This document shows, piece by piece, positions 1 through 5,439 of a stretch of 6,676 bases of DNA (positions are counted from its first letter, which is position 1; every line of letters begins with the position of its first letter). Location of the stretch: the NCBI GenBank assembly GCA_029881635.1, contig JAOUMG010000112.1, forward strand, positions 1 through 6,676, read 5' to 3'. The DNA comes from Paracoccaceae bacterium. Its GTDB lineage: Bacteria; Pseudomonadota; Alphaproteobacteria; Rhodobacterales; Rhodobacteraceae. The position numbers were made by a program, and so were the translations under genes. The notes under the pieces were generated by a model. That model ran no database searches. It was not told where the DNA came from and was given only the letters and a program-made list of their open reading frames with translations.

Positions 1-241
1 CGAAATCGCCGGTTCCGCGCCCGGTACGCTCCCTTGTTTCCAGCCAGGCGCGGCGAATGGCCGGGCGGGTGATGCGGGTCCGGTGGTGGATGGCGGCGGG
101 CAGGATGTCGGGAATGCTGGGTGGGTGGGGGTCATGCGAGAACGGTCGTGTGGCGACAATGCGGTCCCCTTCGACATCAACCTCGAAGGCACCCCAGTGG
201 CTGGATGTTACCTTGGTCTTCCGTTCGGGATGTTCTGACAT
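1..241 (-). CDS. Molybdopterin-dependent oxidoreductase, BisC/TorA type, N-terminal fragment
   Basis: Only the first 80 codons are in the window; the gene runs off the left edge. The start of the protein contains SSHWGAFEVDVEGDRIVA followed by RPFSHDPHPPSIPDILPAAIH. This is the opening characteristic of the Mo-bisMGD S-/N-oxide reductases (biotin sulfoxide, TMAO and DMSO reductase family), where a W-G-A/T-F strand leads into the first domain. Family members reduce S- or N-oxides at a molybdenum centre. There is no twin-arginine signal before this motif, so a cytoplasmic, BisC-like enzyme is more likely than a periplasmic TorA/DorA. The ATG at 241 is the only plausible start: a TGA lies in frame six codons upstream with no start codon between, and a G-rich ribosome site (AGGGGG) precedes it. 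The gene is separated from fadB by 117 bp with a hairpin between, so it is probably its own transcription unit. The substrate cannot be inferred from this fragment. Confidence 0.8.
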   Translation of the reverse strand, partial: MSEHPERKTKVTSSHWGAFEVDVEGDRIVATRPFSHDPHPPSIPDILPAAIHHRTRITRPAIRRAWLETRERTGRGTGDF

Positions 242-250
242 CGCCTGCCC

Positions 251-272
251 CCTGCGTCATGATCTGCGCAGG
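251..272 (-). repeat. Short inverted repeat overlapping the ribosome site of the molybdoenzyme gene
   Basis: The arms CCTGCG (251-256) and CGCAGG (267-272) are perfect reverse complements around a 10-base loop. In the minus-strand transcript, the arm nearer the molybdoenzyme start shares its AGG with the G-rich Shine-Dalgarno tract. The structure could therefore be an operator, or a hairpin that partly hides the ribosome site. The arms are only 6 bp in GC-rich DNA, so chance is a real alternative. Confidence 0.3.
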
Positions 273-292
273 CTATCCGTGGCAAATTAGTT

Positions 293-315
293 GCCCGGCC
301 ACAAGTGGACCGGGC
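293..315 (-). terminator. Probable intrinsic terminator after fadB
   Basis: GCCCGG at 293-298 pairs with CCGGGC at 310-315. Three further pairs (CCA with TGG) lie inside, with one bulged A at 309 and a four-base loop, giving a nine-pair, GC-rich stem. On the minus strand the stem starts 44 bases after the fadB stop codon and is followed by AACTAATTTG, which is A/T-rich but not a true run of T. It is the only strong hairpin between fadB and the next gene. Because the U-tract is weak, it may be an inefficient terminator or may protect the 3' end of the mRNA. Confidence 0.5.
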
Positions 316-358
316 TAGAATTTCATCCCCGCCCGGTCATCCTGGCCTGCCCATCTGC

Positions 359-2560
359 TTAGGCGGCTTGGGCCTTGGTGGTAAATCGCCCATAAAAGCT
401 TTCGCCCTTGGCGGCCATGTCGCGCAGCAGCGCGGGGGCTGTGAAGCGATCACCATGCTGCGTAACCAGCGCGTCACAAAGATCGACCGCGCGGGCTGCG
501 CCCAGCATGTCGAGCCAGCTGAACGGCCCGCCCGACCAAGGGGCAAAGCCCCAGCCGAGAATGGCACCGACATCGCCTTCGCGGATGTCTTCCAGCACGC
601 CGTCCTCCAACGCCCGCACCGCTTCGAGCACCTGTGCGAAAAGCAGGCGATGCTGGACTTCGGTCAGCTCGGGCTGGGTGTCTGCGGCGGGGTAGGCGGA
701 GGCGAGACCGTCCCAGAGCCCGGTGCGCTTGCCCGCCTCATCATAGGCGTAAAAGCCCGCGTTTGATTTGCGCCCCAGACGGCCCTGATCGGCCATCGCG
801 AAAAGAACCGCATCCACGGCGCCATCAGGATAGGCGTCGCCCATCGCGAGCTTTGTCGCCTTGGCGATCTTGACGCCGAGATCGATCGAGGTTTCATCGA
901 CCAGTTGCAGCGGGCCGAGCGGCATACCGACCAGCTTGGCTGCGTTTTCGACCAATGCCGGTTCGACCCCTTCGGCAACCATGCGGATGCCTTCGTTGAT
1001 ATAGGGAATGATGCAGCGGTTGGCGTAGAAGAACCGTGCATCATTGACGACGATGGGGGTTTTGCGGATCTGGCGGACGAAATCGAGCGATTTGGCGACA
1101 GCGATGTCTCCTGTTTCGCGGCCCTTGATGATCTCGACCAGCAGCATCTTGTCGACCGGGCTGAAGAAGTGGATGCCGATGAAATGGTCCGGGCGTCCGG
1201 ATGCTTTGGCCAGGTCACTGATCGGCAGAGTCGAGGTGTTGGTGGCAAAGACCGCATCCTTGCCCAGAACCGCCTCGGCCTTGGCCGTGACCTCTGCCTT
1301 GACACCCATGTCTTCAAAGACCGCTTCGACCACGAGATCACAACCCTTGAGCGCTGCATAGTCGGTGGTGGCTGTGATCCGGCCCAGCACCTCTGCCTTT
1401 TTCTCGGCAGATACTTTGCCACGCTTCATGCCTTTGTCGAGGATGCCCTCGGCATGGGATTTGCCCCGGTCGGCGGCGTCTTGTGCCGCGTCGATCAGCA
1501 CCACCTCGATCCCCGCATTGGCCGAGACATAGGCAATGCCCGCGCCCATCATTCCCGCACCGAGCACACCGACCTTTTTTACTGTCTGGTCATCGACCTT
1601 CGGCCGGTTCGCGCCTTTTTCCAGCGCTTCCTTGTTGATGAAGAGGCTGCGGATCATCGCCGCCGAAGAAGGGTTCATCAGCACATTGGTGAACCAGCGC
1701 GCCTCGATCTTGAGCGCGGTATCGAAGGGCACCAACGCGCCTTCGTAAACGGCCGACAGCAGCGCCTTGGCGGCAGGATAAACCCCCATCGTTTTGCCGT
1801 GTACCATGGCCGAGGCGCCGACATAGGTCATGAAGCCCGCCGGATGGTACGGCGCACCGCCGGGCATCTTGTAGCCCTTGGCGTCCCAGGGCTTGACGAT
1901 ATCCGCGTCGGTTGCATTCAGTACCCACTCCTTGGCGCGGGCCAAAAGCTGGTCGGGGGCGACGACTTCGTCGATGATACCCGCTGCCTTGGCCTTTTTG
2001 GGGTCGGACAGCTTGCCCTCAAGCAAGAAGGGCGCCGCCGCCATCGCCCCCATTTTGCGCACGAGTCGTGTGGTGCCGCCGGCACCGGGGAAAATACCCA
2101 CGAGGATTTCCGGCAGGCCGATCTTGGCCTTCGGATTGTCGGCAGCGATGATGCGGTGGCAGGCAAGCGGAATTTCGAGCCCGATCCCGAGACCGGTGCC
2201 GGGCAGGGCGGCGACAATCGGTTTGCCACCTTTCTTGGTTTTGAAATCCATCCCGCCGAGTTCGATTTTTCGTTCCAGCGCGTGAAACGCCATGATTCCT
2301 TCGAAAAGGCCCCGCGCCGGATCGTCGCCCGCGCTTTCCTTCATCTTGGCGATGATGTTCAGGTCCATGCCTCCGGCGAAATCTTTCTTGCCAGAAGTCA
2401 GGATCACGCCTTTTACGGCGGGATCGGCCAAGGCCTTGTCGATGAAACTTTCCAATAGATCGCGGCTGTCGAGGTTCAGCACGTTCATCGACTTGCCCTG
2501 CACATCCCAGGTGATGGTGGCGACGCCGTCGGCGTCCACGGCATAGGTAAAATCGGTCAT
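359..2560 (-). CDS. fadB: FadB-type multifunctional enoyl-CoA hydratase / 3-hydroxyacyl-CoA dehydrogenase
   Basis: This 733-residue protein carries out steps two and three of beta-oxidation: hydration of trans-2-enoyl-CoA, then NAD-dependent oxidation of L-3-hydroxyacyl-CoA. Residues 1-190 form a crotonase domain. The FAGGMDL loop (62-68) and the GTGLGIGLEI segment (121-130) supply the oxyanion hole. Glu129 and Glu151 align with the two catalytic glutamates of E. coli FadB (119 and 139). A Rossmann motif, GVLGAGMMGAGIA (331-343), opens the dehydrogenase part. His464 in GIHFFSPVDKMLLVEI is the catalytic histidine. C-terminal 3HCDH domains follow, with GRKSNAGFYAYD at 597-608. The length is normal for the family. 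The frame is open further upstream, but those residues lie over the cupin gene in another frame. The ATG at 2560 is chosen because GGGAGAG sits five bases before it and it overlaps the cupin stop as ATGA. The gene is last in the operon and is expected to work with the thiolase as a cytosolic complex. Recognition is secure; chain-length specificity is unknown. Confidence 0.95.
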   Translation of the reverse strand: MTDFTYAVDADGVATITWDVQGKSMNVLNLDSRDLLESFIDKALADPAVKGVILTSGKKDFAGGMDLNIIAKMKESAGDDPARGLFEGIMAFHALERKIELGGMDFKTKKGGKPIVAALPGTGLGIGLEIPLACHRIIAADNPKAKIGLPEILVGIFPGAGGTTRLVRKMGAMAAAPFLLEGKLSDPKKAKAAGIIDEVVAPDQLLARAKEWVLNATDADIVKPWDAKGYKMPGGAPYHPAGFMTYVGASAMVHGKTMGVYPAAKALLSAVYEGALVPFDTALKIEARWFTNVLMNPSSAAMIRSLFINKEALEKGANRPKVDDQTVKKVGVLGAGMMGAGIAYVSANAGIEVVLIDAAQDAADRGKSHAEGILDKGMKRGKVSAEKKAEVLGRITATTDYAALKGCDLVVEAVFEDMGVKAEVTAKAEAVLGKDAVFATNTSTLPISDLAKASGRPDHFIGIHFFSPVDKMLLVEIIKGRETGDIAVAKSLDFVRQIRKTPIVVNDARFFYANRCIIPYINEGIRMVAEGVEPALVENAAKLVGMPLGPLQLVDETSIDLGVKIAKATKLAMGDAYPDGAVDAVLFAMADQGRLGRKSNAGFYAYDEAGKRTGLWDGLASAYPAADTQPELTEVQHRLLFAQVLEAVRALEDGVLEDIREGDVGAILGWGFAPWSGGPFSWLDMLGAARAVDLCDALVTQHGDRFTAPALLRDMAAKGESFYGRFTTKAQAA

Positions 2561-3030
2561 GTGTTCTCTCCCTGATAGGGTGTGCCGTTCTTGTGGGTGA
2601 AGCTGGCCTTGCCATCCTTCAGTTCCACTTCCAGATCGACATCGGAATAGGTGGCGCGTTCGGGGTTCATGCGGGACCCGATCACGAGGAACCGCGCCTC
2701 GGTGCCCGTCTTGTTGATGAAATGATGGCCGTTCGGATCGCCCGCCGGAAAGGCGGCGCAATCGCCGGGACGCATGACGGTTTCACCCTCATCCTGTACC
2801 AGCGTGCATTCGCCCTGGGTCACCATGACGAATTCATCCTCACGGTGATGCCAGTGGCGCAGCGATGACAGTGCGCCGGGTGACAGGATCACCTCATTCG
2901 CGCCAAACTGCGTAAGACCGCCCGCATCGCCAAGGCGCAGTGATGCGCGACCGGCCATCTGTCTCGCATAGGGTTCAGGGTAGATGGAGCCGGTCTTTAC
3001 CGGCACCTTGCTTTTATCGATGATGGGCAT
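2557..3030 (-). CDS. Small single-domain cupin protein
   Basis: This 157-residue protein has one conserved cupin barrel. Motif 1 is G52 followed by H59-W-H61, E66 and G73. Motif 2 is G89-D, P95-A-G97, H102 and N106. His59, His61, Glu66 and His102 are the expected metal ligands, all present, so a metal-binding fold (Fe, Mn, Zn or Ni) is likely. There is no signal peptide, so it is probably cytosolic. The C-terminal tail (about 120-157) contains a short strand-like segment, [19 protein letters not shown]. Cupins of this size include sugar isomerases, small dioxygenases and purely binding proteins, so the fold does not give the reaction. The gene begins 3 bp after the thiolase stop with no clear Shine-Dalgarno sequence of its own, and ends in an ATGA overlap with fadB. 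Its translation is thus probably coupled on both sides. That position suggests a role linked to acyl-CoA catabolism, but this is inference. Confidence 0.85.
   Translation of the reverse strand: MPIIDKSKVPVKTGSIYPEPYARQMAGRASLRLGDAGGLTQFGANEVILSPGALSSLRHWHHREDEFVMVTQGECTLVQDEGETVMRPGDCAAFPAGDPNGHHFINKTGTEARFLVIGSRMNPERATYSDVDLEVELKDGKASFTHKNGTPYQGENT
2566..2572 (-). promoter_or_regulatory. Ribosome binding site that fixes the fadB start
   Basis: On the minus strand GGGAGAG is followed by five bases and the ATG at 2560. It lies inside the last codons of the cupin gene. It supports a start 67 codons inside the longest open frame, because the extra upstream residues are low-plausibility sequence lying over the cupin gene. 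Confidence 0.7.
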
Positions 3031-3033
3031 GGC

Positions 3034-4245
3034 TCAGACCCGTTCGATGATCGTAGCAGCACCCATGCCGGACGCGATGCAGAGCGTGGCGAGGCCCGTG
3101 CCCTTGCCGCTGCGTTCAAGCTCGTCAAGAAGCGTGCCGATGATGATGGCACCTGTGGCGCCAAGGGGGTGACCCATGGCGATGGAGCCGCCATTGACGT
3201 TGACCTTGGAGTTGTCGACATCGAAGGCCTGCATGAAGCGCAGGACAACGCTCGCGAAGGCCTCATTCACCTCGAAAAGGTCGATGTCACTGATCGACAT
3301 ACCGCTGTCTTTGAGGATTTTTTCGGTCACCGGCACCGGACCGGTCAACATGATCGTCGGGTCGGTGCCGATTTTGGCCGTGGCGCGGATACGGGCGCGG
3401 GGTTTCAGCCCGTGCCGCTGCCCGAATTCCTTGTTGCCGATCAGGACGGCAGCGGCCCCATCGACGATTCCGCTGGAATTGCCCGCATGGTGGATGTGGT
3501 TGATCCGCTCCAGATGCGGATATTTCATCAGCGCCACCTTGTCGAAGCCGGGCATCACCTCACCCATGGCCTGAAACGCCGGGTTGAGTGCACCGAGCGC
3601 CTGCATATCCGTGCCAGGGCGCATATATTCATCATGATCCAGAATCGGCAGACCGTTCTGGTCGCGTATGGTCACGATGGAATTGGTGAAACGCTTTTCT
3701 TTCCAGGCGTTTGCAGCGCGTTTTTGCGATTCCACGGCAAGTGCATCCGCGTCGTCGCGGCTGAACCCGTATTCGGTTGCGATGATGTCGGCCGAAATAC
3801 CCTGCGGCACGAAATAGGTCTTCATCGCGAGCGATGGGTCGACAGCAATGGCAGCACCGTCAGAGCCCATGGCAACACGGCCCATCATCTCCACCCCGCC
3901 GGCGATATAGGCCTGGCCCGCACCGCCCTTCACCTGATTGGCTGCGAGGTTCACCGCCTCCATGCCCGAGGCGCAGAACCTGTTGATGGCAAGGCCGGGG
4001 ATGGATTCGTCGAGATCGGACAAGAGCACCGCAGAACGTGCCAGACAACCACCCTGTTCGCCCACTTGGGTGACATTGCCCCAGATCACATCCTCGACGG
4101 CGTGCCCGGTCAGGTTGTTCCGGTCCTTGATGGCATTGAGAAGCTTGGCTGACAGCGCCACCGAGGTGACTTCATGCAGCGCGCCATCCGCCCGGCCCTT
4201 GCCGCGCGGTGACCGGGCTGCATCATAGATATAGGCTTCGGTCAT
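3034..4245 (-). CDS. fadA: Acetyl-CoA acyltransferase (beta-ketothiolase), FadA-like
   Basis: This 403-residue thiolase, of normal family length, cleaves 3-ketoacyl-CoA with CoA to release acetyl-CoA, the last step of the beta-oxidation cycle. The nucleophilic Cys91 lies in [16 protein letters not shown] (327-330) and the [15 protein letters not shown] loop with catalytic His359 are present, as is the second active-site Cys389 in CIASGMGAA. The substrate loop [16 protein letters not shown] (252-267) is also intact. No residue is missing, so the enzyme should be active. The start is fixed by a GGAGGAGG ribosome site seven bases upstream; the ATG directly follows the stop codon of the small gene before it. 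With fadB two genes downstream, a degradative role is favoured over biosynthetic acetoacetyl-CoA formation, although databases often name such proteins acetyl-CoA C-acetyltransferase. The exact chain-length preference cannot be read from sequence. Confidence 0.93.
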   Translation of the reverse strand: MTEAYIYDAARSPRGKGRADGALHEVTSVALSAKLLNAIKDRNNLTGHAVEDVIWGNVTQVGEQGGCLARSAVLLSDLDESIPGLAINRFCASGMEAVNLAANQVKGGAGQAYIAGGVEMMGRVAMGSDGAAIAVDPSLAMKTYFVPQGISADIIATEYGFSRDDADALAVESQKRAANAWKEKRFTNSIVTIRDQNGLPILDHDEYMRPGTDMQALGALNPAFQAMGEVMPGFDKVALMKYPHLERINHIHHAGNSSGIVDGAAAVLIGNKEFGQRHGLKPRARIRATAKIGTDPTIMLTGPVPVTEKILKDSGMSISDIDLFEVNEAFASVVLRFMQAFDVDNSKVNVNGGSIAMGHPLGATGAIIIGTLLDELERSGKGTGLATLCIASGMGAATIIERV

Positions 4246-4443
4246 TTACTGGCCTCCTCCTTCGGTGGTCTGAACGCAGGTCGCCTTGACCGTGATCACA
4301 CGGGTCTTGAGCTCAGACTCGACGCGTTCGCGCGCGGCCTGACACAGGATTTCATTGGAGAATTGCAGCTCATAGGTTCTTACCTCATGCGGCACGTTTT
4401 CGGACGTGACGGTGTAGGCGAGCAGGATCATAACCCAGTTCAT
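4246..4443 (-). CDS. Unrecognised 65-residue protein with hydrophobic N-terminus and two cysteines
   Basis: I do not recognise a named family. The first 13 residues (MNWVMILLAYTVT) are hydrophobic and could be a short signal or anchor segment, though no positive residue precedes them. The rest is polar and looks like strand-helix-strand: RTYELQFSN, then the helix EILCQAARERVESEL, then RVITVKATCVQT. Cys34 and Cys56 could form a disulfide, which would fit an envelope location. A real gene is supported by AAGGAG six bases before the ATG, placement 16 bp after the GST stop, and zero spacing to the thiolase. Its last codons (Glu-Gly-Gly-Gly) also contain the thiolase ribosome site, so translating it should affect thiolase initiation. 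It may therefore act partly as a leader peptide. The function is unknown. Confidence 0.72.
   Translation of the reverse strand: MNWVMILLAYTVTSENVPHEVRTYELQFSNEILCQAARERVESELKTRVITVKATCVQTTEGGGQ
4253..4260 (-). promoter_or_regulatory. Strong ribosome binding site of the thiolase, inside the preceding gene
   Basis: GGAGGAGG on the minus strand is nearly a perfect anti-16S match, seven bases before the thiolase ATG. It is also read as glycine codons at the end of the 65-residue protein. Ribosomes finishing that protein stop immediately before the thiolase start, so initiation is probably coupled. Confidence 0.75.
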
Positions 4444-4459
4444 GTGACGCTCCTTGGTT

Positions 4460-5095
4460 TCAAGCCCGGTCCGAAGGGTTACCGGGCATCAGGTCATAGG
4501 GGTGTTTCCAGCCGGGCAGGGCGGCGATGCGGTCCAGCCAGCGGTCGATATTTGGCCAATCCTTGCGGTCAAATCCGAAGGGTTCGGGGTAGTAGAGATA
4601 TCCGCAGCAGGCGACGTCAGCGATAGTCACCTGATCGCCGACCATCCAGATCTGCCCATCGAGATGGGAATTCAAAACGGTATAGGCCGCCTTCAGGCGG
4701 GCCTGCATGAAATTGATGACTTCGGCGGGGCGCTTGTCCTTTGGCAGGAAGTTCATCAGGAACCGCGTGGTGCCGGCCTGGCTTGACATTTTATGGTTGT
4801 CCCAGAAAACCCAGCGCAGGATGTCGCGTCGTTCGGCTGCTGAACGGCCGCCAAGCTTGCCGGTTTTCGAACTGACATAGTCCTGAATGACGCCTGATTG
4901 CGTCAGTGTCACATCGCCGTCGATCAAAACGGGGACTTCGCCCATTTCGTTGATGGCGCGGAATTCGGGGGTGCGGGTGGCTCCGTTGAAGAAATCGACA
5001 AATTCAGCCTCCCACTCCATATCGGCGAGTGTCAGGGTCAGCGCCGCCTTATAGGCATTGCCGCTTTCGCCGAAGCAGTAGAGTTTGGCTGTCAT
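4460..5095 (-). CDS. Glutathione S-transferase-like protein
   Basis: This 211-residue protein has the two-domain soluble GST layout. The N-terminal thioredoxin-like domain (1-78) starts with KLYCFGESGNAYKAALTL, where Ser11 or Asn13 sits where the catalytic Ser/Cys is usually found. It contains the cis-proline loop GEVPVLIDGD (Pro55) and the glutathione-contacting Gln66-Ser67 in LTQSGVI. The helical C-terminal domain carries the N-capping box of the family, GDQVTIADV (153-161). The protein is probably cytosolic. An AAGGAG ribosome site eight bases upstream supports the ATG at 5095. It lies 49 bp after the RHH-like gene and 16 bp before the small two-cysteine gene. Possible jobs include removal of reactive enals or peroxides arising near acyl-CoA oxidation, or a thiol-transfer step, but the sequence shows only the fold. 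The GST call is firm; the substrate is unknown. Confidence 0.88.
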   Translation of the reverse strand: MTAKLYCFGESGNAYKAALTLTLADMEWEAEFVDFFNGATRTPEFRAINEMGEVPVLIDGDVTLTQSGVIQDYVSSKTGKLGGRSAAERRDILRWVFWDNHKMSSQAGTTRFLMNFLPKDKRPAEVINFMQARLKAAYTVLNSHLDGQIWMVGDQVTIADVACCGYLYYPEPFGFDRKDWPNIDRWLDRIAALPGWKHPYDLMPGNPSDRA

Positions 5096-5144
5096 CGCGT
5101 GGTCTCCTTTTGGCCCGGTCAGCGCCGGACACTAATTTGTTGCC

Positions 5145-5357
5145 TTATGCGAGGCGAGCACCGAGCTCGGCTTTGAACAGGCGCAACCGGTGTGAAAGGT
5201 TGTCCTGATCTGTCACCGAGCCGAAGTTTTCGAACAGGAATGTTAGAGCCTCATCCGTTGAAATGTCTGACTTTTCCGCAAATTGGTTCAGCTTACGATA
5301 GGCGTCGTTGGTCATTGCGACCGGGAAGCGGCGTGTCAGTCGCAGGCGTTTTGGCAT
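5145..5357 (-). CDS. Small ribbon-helix-helix-like protein, possible DNA-binding regulator
   Basis: This 70-residue basic protein has a pattern resembling MetJ/Arc/CopG regulators. A strand rich in Arg and alternating hydrophobic residues (LRLTRRFPVAMT, 5-16) is followed by helix A (NDAYRKLNQFAEKSD, 17-31), a turn with Ser-Thr at 33-34, and helix B (DEALTFLFENFGS, 35-47). A charged C-terminal helix (about 53-68, HRLRLFKAEL) could serve in oligomerisation. No named family is recognised, so the fold is an inference from the pattern. The ATG at 5357 is chosen because GGAGGAA lies only a few bases upstream; a longer in-frame start at 5459 would run back over the end of the acyl-CoA dehydrogenase gene. 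It sits between that gene and the GST, in the same direction, so it may be an autoregulator of the operon. It has no nearby toxin gene, which argues against an antitoxin. Confidence 0.7.
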   Translation of the reverse strand: MPKRLRLTRRFPVAMTNDAYRKLNQFAEKSDISTDEALTFLFENFGSVTDQDNLSHRLRLFKAELGARLA

Positions 5358-5439
5358 TGCTTCCTCCGTATCCCGAATCTTGGCTGCGTGAAAATCAAAC
5401 CCAAGGCAAACTTTCGTGAATGTCCTGTCAGTGCGGAGC
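5358..5439 (-). promoter_or_regulatory. Largest gap inside the operon, with repeated TTCACG elements; possible internal control region
   Basis: This 82-bp gap follows the acyl-CoA dehydrogenase stop and has lower GC than its surroundings. On the minus strand TTCACG occurs twice (5420-5415 and 5392-5387), 28 bases apart. A weak CTTGG/CCAAG inverted repeat (5379-5383 and 5401-5405) is also present. No hairpin with a T-run is visible, so transcription from the dehydrogenase gene probably continues through. A loose promoter-like pair, TTGGGT and AAGATT with 17-base spacing, matches the sigma-70 consensus at only about half its positions. If the RHH-like protein regulates its own operon, this would be a natural place for its operator. 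Confidence 0.3.
5361..5367 (-). promoter_or_regulatory. Ribosome binding site that fixes the start of the RHH-like gene
   Basis: GGAGGAA on the minus strand is followed by three bases and the ATG at 5357. It is far better than anything before the upstream alternative at 5459, so the 70-residue form is preferred over the 104-residue reading. Confidence 0.75.

Noticed and set aside
905..2458. A 517-codon open frame on the plus strand opposite fadB
   Set aside because: It is antisense to a protein with intact catalytic motifs throughout. Its translation has no recognisable domain, and long antisense frames are expected opposite high-GC genes with strong third-position bias.
2561..2761. N-terminal extension of fadB to a start at 2761
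   Set aside because: The extra 67 residues overlap the cupin gene in another frame and look unlike protein. The ATG at 2560 has a ribosome site and an ATGA overlap, and it starts exactly at the crotonase domain.
3169..4152. A 327-codon open frame on the plus strand opposite the thiolase
   Set aside because: It is a shadow of the thiolase gene in the same codon-phase relation as the one opposite fadB. It has no domain and no convincing ribosome site.
5096..5144. GC-rich CCGG repeats between the RHH-like gene and the GST as a terminator
   Set aside because: The possible stem is short and imperfect and no T-run follows. The region leads straight into the GST ribosome site, so it looks like ordinary intra-operon spacer.
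5145..5357. RHH-like protein as the antitoxin of a toxin-antitoxin pair
   Set aside because: Neither neighbour is a small toxin-like gene: one side is an acyl-CoA dehydrogenase and the other a GST.
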